64,000 nt of DNA from Paraliomyxa sp041600735 (GTDB taxonomy: Bacteria > Myxococcota_A > Polyangia > Nannocystales > Nannocystaceae), in assembly GCA_041600735.1 (NCBI GenBank), contig JBFIJN010000002.1, positions 1-64,000 on the forward strand, in the 5' to 3' direction. Below the pieces are notes generated by a model that saw only the letters and a list, made by a program, of their open reading frames with translations, ran no database searches and had not been told where the DNA came from. Made by a program: the position numbers and the translations under genes. Shown here one piece after another: positions 9,053 through 17,051 of the stretch (its first letter is position 1; each line of letters starts with the position of its first letter).

Positions 9053-11467
9053 ATGGCCGACGATTCGCATGATCCGTCCGATGCCGCCACGCGACCGCGC
9101 TGGCAGCTCGGAGGCACCCACCGCAAGGTCGACGCGATGGAGCGCATGCGGGGCATCGCCCGCTACACCGACGACCTCAAGCTCCCGGGGATGCTGCACG
9201 GCAAGATCAAGCGCAGCCCCCACGCCCACGCGCGCATCGTCTCGATCGACACGAGCCGCGCCGAGGCGATGCCGGGGGTGCACGCGGTGGTCACCGGCCG
9301 CGACTTCCCGATCCCCTACGGCATCATCCCGTGGACGCCCGACGAGAACGCGCTCGCCGTCGACAAGGTGCTGCACGTCGGCGACGGGCTGGCCGCGGTG
9401 GCCGCGGTCGACGAAGACACCGCGATCGAGGCGCTCGACGCCATCGACGTGATCTACGAGGTGCTGCCCGCGTTCTTCGACCCCGAAGAGGCCCTGGCCG
9501 CGCGCGAGCCTCACCAGCAGATCAACCCGTATTCGAAGACGGGCAACCTCAGCAAGAAGGTGCTGCTCGAGTTCGGCGACGTCGATGCGGGTCTCGCCGC
9601 GGCCGACCTGGTGATCGAGGGCGAGTACTTCTTCGAGGGCACCACGCACGCCGCGATCGAGCCGCACTGCGCGCTGGCCCACGTCGAGCGCGGCGGGGCG
9701 GCGGGCGAGTCGGGCCTGCTCACGGTGTGGTCGGCCACCCAGGTCTCGCACTACCTGCACCGCGAGCTGGCCAAGGTGCTCGAGCTGCCCGCGCACCGCA
9801 TTCGCGTGATCCAGCCGCCGCTCGGCGGAGCCTTCGGGGGCAAGAGCGAGCCGTTCGACCTCGAGTTCTGCGTGGCCAAGCTGGCGCTCGCGACCGGGCG
9901 CCCGGTGAAGATCCTCTACACCCGCGAAGAGGTGTTCTACTCGCACCGCGGGCGCCACCCGATGCGCATGAAGCATCGCATGGGCCTCTCGCGCGAGGGC
10001 AAGATCACCGCCGTCGACGCCAAGACGATCATCGACGGCGGCGCCTACTCGAGCTTTGGTCTGGTCACCACGTACTACTCGGGGCAGCTGCTGTGCTCGC
10101 CCTACGAGTTCGGGGCCTACCGCTTCCACTCGCGCCGCGCCTACACCAACAAGCCCGCGTGCGGGCCCAAGCGCGGCCACGGCAGCGTGCAGCCGCGCTT
10201 CGCCATCGAGGTGCAGCTCGACAAGGCCGCCGAGGCGCTCGGCCTCGATCCCATCGAGCTGCGCCGTCGCAACGACATGGGCGGGGGCGGCAAGACGATC
10301 AACGAGTTTGCGATCGGCTCCAACGGATTCCTCGAGTGCCTGCGCCGCGTCGAGGCCAGCAGCACCTGGCAGGAGCGGCGGCCCTCGCTGCCCTACGGCC
10401 GCGGCCTCGGGGTCGCCGGCAGCACGTACATCTCGGGCACCAACTATCCGATCTACCCCAACCAGATGCCCCAGGCGGCGGTGCAGGTGTGCCTCGATCG
10501 CAGCGGTCGCGCCCGCGTGTTCTCCGGGGCCAACGACATCGGGCAGGGGTCCAACACGATGCTGGCGGTGATCGTGGCCGAGGAGCTGGGCCTCGCGATC
10601 GAGGACATTCGCGTGCTCTCGGCCGATACCGATCTGTGCCCGGTGGACCTCGGGGCCTATAGCTCGCGCATCACGCTGATGGTGGGCAACGCGTGCATGC
10701 AGGCGGCCCAGGAGCTGCGCCGCAAGGTCTGCGAGGCGGTGGCCAAGCGCTGGGAGGTCCCGCGGCGCCGCGTCACGCTGGCGCAGCGCATGGCCATCGA
10801 CCTCGAGGATCCCGCGCGCAACATCGAGCTCGCGCAGGCGTTCCAGTGGGCCGAGGAAGACCACGGCCTGCTCGGCGCGGTCGGCTCGTACAACACGCCC
10901 AAGGATCGCCACGGCGACTACCGCGGCGGCACGATCGGAGCCTCGCCCGCGTACAGCTTCACCGCGCACGTGGCCGAGGTCGAGGTCGACGACGAGACCG
11001 GGGTCGTCGATGTCAAGACGATCTGGGTGGCCCACGACTGTGGTCGTGCGCTCTCCCGCCGCATCGTCGAGGGGCAGATGGAAGGCTCGGCCTACATGGG
11101 CTTTGGCGAGGCGCTCATGGAGCAGCACGTGATCGATCCCGCCCACCGCGGCGTGCACCCGGCCCCCAGCCTGCTCGACTACCGGATCCCCACGTTCCTC
11201 GACACGCCCGAGCTGCGCTCGCTCATCGTCGAGGCGCCCGACGAGCAAGGGCCGTACGGGGCCAAGGAGGCCGGCGAGGGGCCGCTGCATCCCTCGATTC
11301 CCGCGATCGCCAACGCGATCTTCGATGCGGTGGGCGTGCGCATGGACGAGCTCCCGTTCACCCCGCCGCGGGTGCTGGCAGCGATCGAGCAGCGGCGCGC
11401 CCGCGAGGCCGCAGGCGAGCTGTCGCCGCACAAGCAAGCGTCGGGCGGCGCACGGAGGACGGCCTAA
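9053..11467 (+). CDS. Molybdopterin-binding large subunit of a 4-hydroxybenzoyl-CoA reductase/xanthine dehydrogenase-family enzyme
   Basis: This 804-residue protein covers both aldehyde oxidase/xanthine dehydrogenase domains. The a/b hammerhead lies near 30-150, then the cofactor-binding halves with QPPLGGAFGGKSE and GANDIGQGSNT. GPYGAKEAGEG near the C-terminus supplies Glu739, the base expected at the Mo centre. ATG 9053 has ACGAGAGGG about ten bases upstream and lies 19 bases after the small-subunit stop. Substrate cannot be read from this chain, but the partner FAD subunit points to a 4-hydroxybenzoyl-CoA reductase-like enzyme. Molybdenum hydroxylase of this family is secure; the physiological reaction is inference. 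Confidence 0.9.
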   Translation: MADDSHDPSDAATRPRWQLGGTHRKVDAMERMRGIARYTDDLKLPGMLHGKIKRSPHAHARIVSIDTSRAEAMPGVHAVVTGRDFPIPYGIIPWTPDENALAVDKVLHVGDGLAAVAAVDEDTAIEALDAIDVIYEVLPAFFDPEEALAAREPHQQINPYSKTGNLSKKVLLEFGDVDAGLAAADLVIEGEYFFEGTTHAAIEPHCALAHVERGGAAGESGLLTVWSATQVSHYLHRELAKVLELPAHRIRVIQPPLGGAFGGKSEPFDLEFCVAKLALATGRPVKILYTREEVFYSHRGRHPMRMKHRMGLSREGKITAVDAKTIIDGGAYSSFGLVTTYYSGQLLCSPYEFGAYRFHSRRAYTNKPACGPKRGHGSVQPRFAIEVQLDKAAEALGLDPIELRRRNDMGGGGKTINEFAIGSNGFLECLRRVEASSTWQERRPSLPYGRGLGVAGSTYISGTNYPIYPNQMPQAAVQVCLDRSGRARVFSGANDIGQGSNTMLAVIVAEELGLAIEDIRVLSADTDLCPVDLGAYSSRITLMVGNACMQAAQELRRKVCEAVAKRWEVPRRRVTLAQRMAIDLEDPARNIELAQAFQWAEEDHGLLGAVGSYNTPKDRHGDYRGGTIGASPAYSFTAHVAEVEVDDETGVVDVKTIWVAHDCGRALSRRIVEGQMEGSAYMGFGEALMEQHVIDPAHRGVHPAPSLLDYRIPTFLDTPELRSLIVEAPDEQGPYGAKEAGEGPLHPSIPAIANAIFDAVGVRMDELPFTPPRVLAAIEQRRAREAAGELSPHKQASGGARRTA

Positions 11468-12468
11468 TGCTGCGCATGCCACGTTTCTCGGTCGAGCTGC
11501 CGACCTCCGTCGACGAGGCGGTCCGCGCCCTCGCCACCCCAGGCGCCCGCGTGGTGGCCGGGGGCACCGATCTGCTGCCCAACCTCAAGCACCGGCTCGA
11601 GCAGCCGCCGGTGCTGGTGAGCCTGAGTCGCGTTCGCGAGCTGTCCGACGTCACGGTGGATGAGGCGGCCGGCGTGCTCCGCATCGGCGCCCGGGTCACG
11701 CTCACGCAGTTGTCCGAGCACCCGCAGGTGCGCGAGCGCTTCCCCAGCCTCGCGCACGCGGCCGGCCTCGTGGCGAGCCCGCTCATCCGCAACATGGGCA
11801 CGATCGGGGGCAACGTGAACCTCGACACCCGCTGTCGCTACGTCAACCAGACCGCGTTCTGGCGCGATGCGATCGGCGGCGGCTGCCTCAAGAGCGAGGG
11901 CAACGTGTGCTTCGTGGTGCCGGGCGGTCGCAACTGCGTGGCCGCGATGAGCAGCGATTGCGTGCCAGTGCTGATCTCGCTCGGCGCCCGCATGATGCTG
12001 CTGGGCGGGCAGGGCCCGCGCGAGCTCGCGCTCGAGGACTACTACCACGCAGACGGCACGCGCCACACCCGGCGCAACGACGACGAGCTGACCACGGAGC
12101 TCCGCGTGCCGCTGCCCGCGGCCCCGCGCCGCAGCCACTACGCCAAGTGGACGGTGCGCGGCAGCATCGACTTCCCCCTCATCAGCGTGGCGCTGTGCTT
12201 CGAGCTGGCCGAGGACCGCGTAGCGGCTGCGGTCACGGCGGCACACGTGGTGGTCGGGGTGCTCGGCTCCAAGCCACGACGGGTGACCCGCCTCGACGAC
12301 GTGCTCGGCAAGGCGCTCGACGATCCCGGCTTCGCCCAGGCGGTCGCCGAGCGCGTGCACCAGCAGTGCAAGCCGCTCGAGAACGTGCCCTACGAGGGGC
12401 CCTATCGCCGCCAGATGCTGCGGGTGCACACCCGGCGCGCGATCGAGGCGATCGTGGCCGCGGGCTAG
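11467..12468 (+). CDS. FAD-binding subunit with extra [4Fe-4S] loop, 4-hydroxybenzoyl-CoA reductase beta type
   Basis: This 333-residue subunit binds FAD through VVAGGTDLLPNLKHR (about residue 35) and IRNMGTIGGNVNLDTRC (about 108-123). Four cysteines, Cys123, Cys140, Cys148 and Cys157, lie in the inserted loop that follows. Their spacing (16, 7 and 8 residues between) is almost that of the [4Fe-4S] ligands I recall for Thauera 4-hydroxybenzoyl-CoA reductase beta (Cys122, 138, 146, 155). Ordinary xanthine dehydrogenase or CoxM subunits lack this loop. Its ATG shares one base with the TAA of the large-subunit gene, so translation is coupled. The cluster lets such enzymes run as reductases with low-potential electrons; whether this one does is unproven. 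Confidence 0.88.
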   Translation: MLRMPRFSVELPTSVDEAVRALATPGARVVAGGTDLLPNLKHRLEQPPVLVSLSRVRELSDVTVDEAAGVLRIGARVTLTQLSEHPQVRERFPSLAHAAGLVASPLIRNMGTIGGNVNLDTRCRYVNQTAFWRDAIGGGCLKSEGNVCFVVPGGRNCVAAMSSDCVPVLISLGARMMLLGGQGPRELALEDYYHADGTRHTRRNDDELTTELRVPLPAAPRRSHYAKWTVRGSIDFPLISVALCFELAEDRVAAAVTAAHVVVGVLGSKPRRVTRLDDVLGKALDDPGFAQAVAERVHQQCKPLENVPYEGPYRRQMLRVHTRRAIEAIVAAG

Positions 12469-12475
12469 GGGGTCG

Positions 12476-13231
12476 TCACGCCGCGCCACCCCAAGCGCTC
12501 GCCGCTGCGCTCGCCTTGCCGTGACCGTGCTCGGGCTCGGTGATCGCGGCCACCGTGTCGCCCACGAGCTCTTGGGCGCGGCGCAGCACCGCGCGCCGGC
12601 TCGAGCCGAGGCGCGCGAGCGTGGCCCCGTGATCCGCGACCACGACCGCGCTCGCGGCCAAGCCCAGCCCGGCCCAGGCCGCCGCGACCCCGCGACGGTG
12701 CGCCGCCGAGGGCAGGGCCGAGCGCAGGAACTCCACGTGGAAGCGCAGGTGCAGCGCCTCGTCGCCCGCGATCTCCCGCAGTGCCGTGCGCAGCGGTCCC
12801 ACCGGCAGACGCTCCACCAGCGTGCCGTAGAAGCTCAGCGCCGCCACCTCGGCCGCGAGCAGCACCAGCATCTCGAGCCCGGGGCCGGCGAGCCGGCGCA
12901 CGCGGCCGAACAGCGTCGACGACCACGTGCGCGAGAGCGGTCGGCCCCCGAGTGTCCGGATCGCAGCGCCGAGGATCGCAGCATGACGACCCTCCTCGGC
13001 GATGAACGAGCGCAGCGACTCGAGATAGTCGGGCGAGAGCTTCCACGCGATCGCGCGGCGGCGAAGGTCCGCGACGATGCGCCCCTCGCCGGTCTCGCCC
13101 AGCTGGAAGTGGGCGAGGCTCTGCGCGAGGCAGGCTCTCAGCTCGCGGGGTATCTCCGTCACGTCGTCGCTCGGCGGCCGTGCACGCTTGCTTCGCTGCT
13201 CGAAGAGGGATCGCCAGTGGGTCCACTGCAT
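12476..13231 (-). CDS. Ferritin-like diiron four-helix protein
   Basis: This 251-residue protein shows the spacing of a four-helix diiron site: Glu46 or Glu49, then E80-x-x-H83, then Glu128, then E158-x-x-H161. That is E, about 30 residues, ExxH, repeated once. Such sites occur in rubrerythrin-like proteins, AurF-type N-oxygenases and small hydroxylases; I cannot tell which. Start 13231 (MQWTHW) was chosen because the frame upstream, open to 13588, is Arg-rich and without conserved features. The last 30 residues contain HGHGK and an Ala/Gly tail. It converges on the molybdenum operon, with only 7 bases between the stops, and stands alone on its strand. Oxygen-linked chemistry near the Mo enzyme is only suggestive. 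Confidence 0.7.
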   Translation of the reverse strand: MQWTHWRSLFEQRSKRARPPSDDVTEIPRELRACLAQSLAHFQLGETGEGRIVADLRRRAIAWKLSPDYLESLRSFIAEEGRHAAILGAAIRTLGGRPLSRTWSSTLFGRVRRLAGPGLEMLVLLAAEVAALSFYGTLVERLPVGPLRTALREIAGDEALHLRFHVEFLRSALPSAAHRRGVAAAWAGLGLAASAVVVADHGATLARLGSSRRAVLRRAQELVGDTVAAITEPEHGHGKASAAASAWGGAA

Positions 13232-13591
13232 GGGAGGTTCATGACCTGGCGCTCGGGGCTCGGCCGCCCCGCACCGGGTCGACGGTCGCAACTCGCGCTC
13301 GAGCGGCCGGCACTCGCCCGCGATCTGCTGCGAGGCCGCGGCGCACCGAGCTCGATGTTCGTCGCTGCGTGAGATCTGTCGCTCGCAATCGCCTCGAGGG
13401 GCCTCGTGACCGTCTTGCTTGCGGCGAGCGGGTCTGCAACCGTCCGCCGCCCGCCCCGTCATGGCGAGTGCCGCAACGCCCCACCCCACGGGGCTCGAAC
13501 GCGGGCGCGATTCACGCTGCCCGCCGACCACGGCCAACCCCGCCGAACCCGAGCTGGTTCGGAGTGACACCAGATTCAAGAGGAACACCCA
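13232..13591. other. Intergenic region, no gene supported
   Basis: These 360 bases lie between the divergent diiron protein and the Lys-rich lipoprotein. The minus frame stays open through the region, but its Arg/Pro/Gly-rich product looks like a GC artefact. AGAGGA about ten bases before the ATG at 13592 serves as ribosome site for that gene. I see no strong hairpin or repeat. Confidence 0.4.
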
Positions 13592-14182
13592 ATGCGCATC
13601 CGTACTTTCGCCACCCTGTTTGCCCTCACCGGAATCCTTGGCTTCTCCGCCTGCGACAAGAAGGAAGAGAAGAAGGAAGACAAGAAGGCCGACGCGAAGA
13701 AGGACGAGAAGAAGGCCGACGCGAAGACCGACGTCAAGGCCGAGCCCGCCGCCGACGGTGGTGCCGAGCCTGCGGCCGACGGTGGCGAGGCGGCGGCCGC
13801 TGGCGCCGTCGAGCTCACCGACCTCGGCCTCAAGGCCGAAGCCCCCGCGGGCAGCAGCGCCGGCAAGGCGATCGTCGGCGAGGGCATGATGGTCCAGGGC
13901 CCCGGCCTGATCGCGACCGTCGAGGTCGCCTCCGACACCCGCCCCAAGACCGCGGAGGAGGCCGAGAAGGAGGCCGACATGTACACGCCCAAGAACCTCG
14001 TCAGCGAGAAGCTCGAGGACGGCTTCGTCGTGACCTTCGACAACGAGGGTGGCATGGGCGCCAACTTCTTCGTCAACGTTCGCCGCGAGATCGACGGCAA
14101 GAGCTACTGGTGCGAGACCACCGCTTCGTCGGCCGAGCAGCAGGCCAACGCGGTCGCCTTCTGCAAGAGCCTCACGAAGTAG
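13592..14182 (+). CDS. Lipoprotein with Lys/Asp/Glu-rich linker
   Basis: This 196-residue protein has a clear signal peptide (MRIRTFATLFALTGILGFSA) and lipobox Cys21. Residues 22-55 are a charged linker of Lys, Glu, Asp and Ala that would hold the globular part away from the membrane. The C-terminal domain (about 75-196) contains VQGPGLIATVEVASDTRPK and SYWCETTASSAEQQANAVAFCKSL, whose two cysteines could form a disulphide. ATG 13592 is preceded by AGAGGA. No enzyme motif is seen and I do not recognise the family. A hairpin terminator follows before the convergent membrane-protein gene. Confidence 0.72.
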   Translation: MRIRTFATLFALTGILGFSACDKKEEKKEDKKADAKKDEKKADAKTDVKAEPAADGGAEPAADGGEAAAAGAVELTDLGLKAEAPAGSSAGKAIVGEGMMVQGPGLIATVEVASDTRPKTAEEAEKEADMYTPKNLVSEKLEDGFVVTFDNEGGMGANFFVNVRREIDGKSYWCETTASSAEQQANAVAFCKSLTK

Positions 14183-14223
14183 CCCTCGTGCTGCTTGGCG
14201 TGACCCCTCGGGTCGCGCCGCTC

Positions 14224-14256
14224 GACGCCGCCCCGGTCTCCGCGGGCGGCGTCTTC
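14224..14256 (+). terminator. Hairpin terminator between convergent genes
   Basis: Nine-base arms GACGCCGCC (14224-14232) and GGCGGCGTC (14245-14253) pair perfectly and are followed by TTCGTGT, a poor U-tract. It lies 41 bases after the lipoprotein stop and before the convergent stop at 14277, so it could serve either strand. Confidence 0.5.
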
Positions 14257-14276
14257 GTGTCCAGCGTGTTCGTGTC

Positions 14277-15383
14277 TCACTCGACGAGCTTCAGCGGCTC
14301 GCCCAGCCCCACCGCGCGCAGCCACGGCAACCCGAGCTCCGACGTTGGCGTCACCGGGATCTCGTAGGTCTTGCTGGTCTTGCCCGTCGACATGACGACG
14401 TGGGCGAACTCGAGGCGCGTGAGCTCTTCGAGCAGGCCCGCGGCCATTAGCGCGTCGGCCTTCGCCTCGTCGAGCTCGCGGTTGCCCACGCGCAAGCGGT
14501 TGTGGGCAACTCCGCTGATCGAGGCCTGCACGATCAGCCCGTGCTCCTTGCGTATGCGGCTCGGAAGCTCGTCGAAGAAGGCATCGCGCGCCTCGACCTG
14601 CTCGCCCAGGCGACGCTGGCTGATGCTGTACAGCAGCCGACGCCGACAACGCTCGAGATCGGCGGTGACCGACTTGGCCCGACGACTCACGGGGACCAAG
14701 CGCAGGTGCGCCCACGCCTCGGCCACTCGCTGCAGGTTGCCGCAGCGGTTTCCGCCGCCCGAGGCTCGCTTCGCCTCTTCGATCGCGCGTCGGATCGCGA
14801 GCTCGCGCTCCTCGGGATCGGAGGGCAGCGGATCGACCTGAGGGATGTCCTCGGGCACGACCGGCGCGGTGATGGAGGGGATCTCGAGCGGCTCGCGAGG
14901 CTCGGGAGGGCGCTCGGGCTCCGCTCCGTCGTCGCCGGCCAGCTCATGGGGCTCTCCGGTGGAAGCCGCGGGCTCGCCGGTGGACCCCGCGGCCGCGCCG
15001 GTCGAGGCCGCCGCGGGGTCGCCGGTGGAAGCCGCCGCCGGCTCCCCGCCGGTGGAGCCCTCGAGCTCCCCCGCGCCGCCGGTGGAGCCCGCCTCCGCGA
15101 GCCCGTCGTCGACGTCGACCCCCGGAGTCTTCGCGATGATCTCCCGCGGCGCCGGAGGGACGGGGCGGGCCGCGATCGCGTCGGCGACCTGGATCCTCAC
15201 CCACGTGCCGCCCGCGGCCGCACCGAGGAACACGAGCAGCGACATGAGCATCATCCGCGCGCCCATGCGCCGCGACGTGCCGACGAGGGTGGCGGCGACG
15301 ACCACGAACAGCGACAAGAGCCACAGCGCGGCGGCAGCCAGCATGGCCGTGCCCCACGGATCGGCGGCGGGATCGAAGCGCAT
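14277..15383 (-). CDS. Two-helix membrane protein with STG-rich linker and C-terminal domain
   Basis: This 368-residue protein starts at ATG 15383. Two membrane helices lie at about 13-35 and 45-62. A low-complexity region (about 95-150) repeats A-S-T-G-E-P units, the Ser/Thr/Gly style common to exported proteins in this window. The C-terminal 180 residues contain a Cys-bearing helical segment (NRCGNLQRVAEAWAHL, then ADLERCRRRL) and an end domain with IVQASISGV and TSKTYEIPVTP. The topology places linker and C-terminus in the periplasm or both termini in the cytoplasm; I cannot decide. No known family is recognised. A TTACAC -10-like element ends 6 bases before the ATG. Confidence 0.65.
   Translation of the reverse strand: MRFDPAADPWGTAMLAAAALWLLSLFVVVAATLVGTSRRMGARMMLMSLLVFLGAAAGGTWVRIQVADAIAARPVPPAPREIIAKTPGVDVDDGLAEAGSTGGAGELEGSTGGEPAAASTGDPAAASTGAAAGSTGEPAASTGEPHELAGDDGAEPERPPEPREPLEIPSITAPVVPEDIPQVDPLPSDPEERELAIRRAIEEAKRASGGGNRCGNLQRVAEAWAHLRLVPVSRRAKSVTADLERCRRRLLYSISQRRLGEQVEARDAFFDELPSRIRKEHGLIVQASISGVAHNRLRVGNRELDEAKADALMAAGLLEELTRLEFAHVVMSTGKTSKTYEIPVTPTSELGLPWLRAVGLGEPLKLVE
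14940..15105. repeat. GC-rich short repeats encoding STGEP-type units
   Basis: Imperfect repeats built on GCCGGTGGA(G/A)(C/G)C on the plus strand encode A-S-T-G-E/D-P units in the minus-strand membrane protein. Unit length varies between 18 and 30 bases, consistent with slippage in a low-complexity linker. Confidence 0.5.
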
Positions 15384-15451
15384 TTTGCCGTGTAAGGGTA
15401 CACCGCGGGGGTAATTGCGGAAAACCAGGGCCGCGGAGGCGGGGCCGGCGG

Positions 15452-15907
15452 CTACGAGGGCGGGGTGCAGTAGGCGTTCAGCTGCTCGAGCAGGGCGGCC
15501 TGAGCCTCGAGGAAGGCGTCCGCTTGCTTGGCCGCGGCATTGAGCCCGAGCACGTCCTTCTCCCGCGCGGCACGGCGCATGGCCTCGGCCGCGGCGCGAG
15601 CATCCATGAGCTGTCGGCGGTAGCGCAGGCCAAAGCCGGCCAGGCGCTCGTCTTCGAGCTGGAGGACGGCCAGCTGGTGGTCCGCCTGCTCGATCGCCGC
15701 GAGCAGGGCATCGATCGCCTTGGGCTCGGACTCGACGCGCGCCAGGCCCTCCACCGCGCGCGCCATGGCTTCGGTATGGGGGTTGATCTGCTCGACCAGC
15801 GCATTGCACTGGCTCACGCGCTCATCGCAGGCGCCCAGCCCCCACGGGAGCAGCCACGCCGCAGCGAAGCTCGCGATCCGGGCCGAGGTGGTCGAGCGAC
15901 GTGGCAT
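15452..15907 (-). CDS. Small helical lipoprotein
   Basis: This 151-residue protein has a signal peptide ending LGAC (Cys about 27) and, after it, almost wholly helical, Ala/Glu/Leu-rich sequence with heptad-like spacing (about 35-145), suggesting a coiled-coil hairpin. A second Cys sits seven residues after the lipid Cys, and a third is three residues from the C-terminus (YCTPPS). ATG 15907 was chosen because the frame open to 17272 runs through a real gene on the other strand. It stands 68 bases after the membrane-protein gene start on the same strand. The function is unknown. Confidence 0.68.
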   Translation of the reverse strand: MPRRSTTSARIASFAAAWLLPWGLGACDERVSQCNALVEQINPHTEAMARAVEGLARVESEPKAIDALLAAIEQADHQLAVLQLEDERLAGFGLRYRRQLMDARAAAEAMRRAAREKDVLGLNAAAKQADAFLEAQAALLEQLNAYCTPPS

Positions 15908-15995
15908 GCCGGCCGGGCGAGAGGCTACGACGCCCACCCGGCGGTTCCCACCCCATTGTGACCTCGACCCCGAGTCGCTGGGTTGCAGCCGCCCA

Positions 15996-16025
15996 TTGCG
16001 GTGGGGCGGTGTGGGTTGCCATACT
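15996..16025 (+). promoter_or_regulatory. Promoter of the TRAP transporter T gene, short-leader type
   Basis: TTGCGG (15996-16001), an 18-base spacer and CATACT (16020-16025, preceded by TG one base away as in extended -10 elements) stand 8 bases before the ATG at 16034. The start point would fall within a few bases of the ATG, and no ribosome site is visible. Confidence 0.45.
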
Positions 16026-16033
16026 CCGCACCA

Positions 16034-16972
16034 ATGTCGAGCATCGCTACGTGGACGTATCGGATCGCCGCGGCGGCGGCCCTCGTGCTCTTTGGCGCGA
16101 GCGGCTGCAACGTCAAGAAGTTCACCGCCGATACCACCGCCAAGAATCTCGAGTTCGGGTCGGTGGCGATGGATCGCGAGGCCGACCTCGAGTTCGCCCG
16201 CTACGCGTTCCCGGCCAGCCTCAAGACCATCGAGACCTTCCTCGTCTCCTCGCCCGAGAATCGCTCGCTGCTGCTGCTGCTGGCGCGCGGCTACAATGCC
16301 TATGCCTTCGGCATCATCGAGGCCGACCTCGAGCACGCGCTGCTCGACGGTCCCGAGGAGGCGGTCGAGAGCCTCTCGCGGCGCGCTCGGATCCACTACC
16401 TGCGCGGCCGCGAGTATGGCTTTCGCTGGCTCGATCGCCCCAAGCTCAAGGCCGCGGCGCTCGAGGGCGACCTCGAAGCCCTCGATGCAGAGCTGGCCAC
16501 GCTGAAGGCCGCGGACACCCCCGGGCTGTTCTGGGCGGTCTACGGCTGGGCCTCCGCGGTCAACCTGGCCAAGGACGACTCCGAGATGATGACGGGCCTG
16601 ACGCCGATCGAGCACATCATGAATCGCGTCTACGAGCTCGATCCCGACTACGAAGCGGGCGCGCCCTATGCCCTGCTCGGGGTCTATCACGCGAGCAAGC
16701 CCCCGGCGCTCGGTGGCGACCCCGAGAAGGCCAAGGGCTACTTCGACGCGGGGATGGCCGCGCACGGCGACGAGAATCTGCTGCTGCCGTACCTCTACGC
16801 CCGCTTCTACGCGCCCATGGTGCAAGACCAGGCGTTGTTCGATGCGATGATCGCGAAGGTCGCCAACGCCGACGTCGCGGCGCACCCAGATCTGCGGCTG
16901 ACCAACGAAATCGCTAGGGATCGCGCGCGCTTCTGGGCGAAGCACGTGGATGAGATCATCCTTCCCGAGTAG
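16034..16972 (+). CDS. TRAP transporter TatT component (TPR lipoprotein)
   Basis: This 312-residue lipoprotein (lipobox ASGC, Cys25) is the T component of TPR-associated TRAP transporters, first described in Treponema (TP0956). It is helical throughout, with TPR-like hairpins such as NRSLLLLLARGYNAYAFGIIE and HYLRGREYGFRWLDRP, and YELDPDYEAGAPYALLGVYHAS further on. The family's TatT trimer docks the soluble substrate-binding protein. ATG 16034 starts the signal peptide directly. The gene is followed by the substrate-binding protein, small permease and large permease in that order, giving a complete transporter. The substrate is unknown; a hydrophobic or organic-acid ligand is the usual guess. 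Confidence 0.88.
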   Translation: MSSIATWTYRIAAAAALVLFGASGCNVKKFTADTTAKNLEFGSVAMDREADLEFARYAFPASLKTIETFLVSSPENRSLLLLLARGYNAYAFGIIEADLEHALLDGPEEAVESLSRRARIHYLRGREYGFRWLDRPKLKAAALEGDLEALDAELATLKAADTPGLFWAVYGWASAVNLAKDDSEMMTGLTPIEHIMNRVYELDPDYEAGAPYALLGVYHASKPPALGGDPEKAKGYFDAGMAAHGDENLLLPYLYARFYAPMVQDQALFDAMIAKVANADVAAHPDLRLTNEIARDRARFWAKHVDEIILPE

Positions 16973-17051
16973 TTCGGCGAATTCGCCATTCTTAGACCTA
17001 GGGCCCTTCTGGTAAGAGCAAGGCACCCTCACGCACCCGGAGCACCCAACG

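Noticed and set aside
13232..13588. N-terminal extension of the diiron protein
   Set aside because: The extension is Arg/Gly/Ser-rich, unlike a domain, and would place the start close to the divergent lipoprotein ATG.
16976..16987. 12-bp palindrome GGCGAATTCGCC after the TatT gene
   Set aside because: Short, without loop or U-tract; too little to call an operator or terminator.
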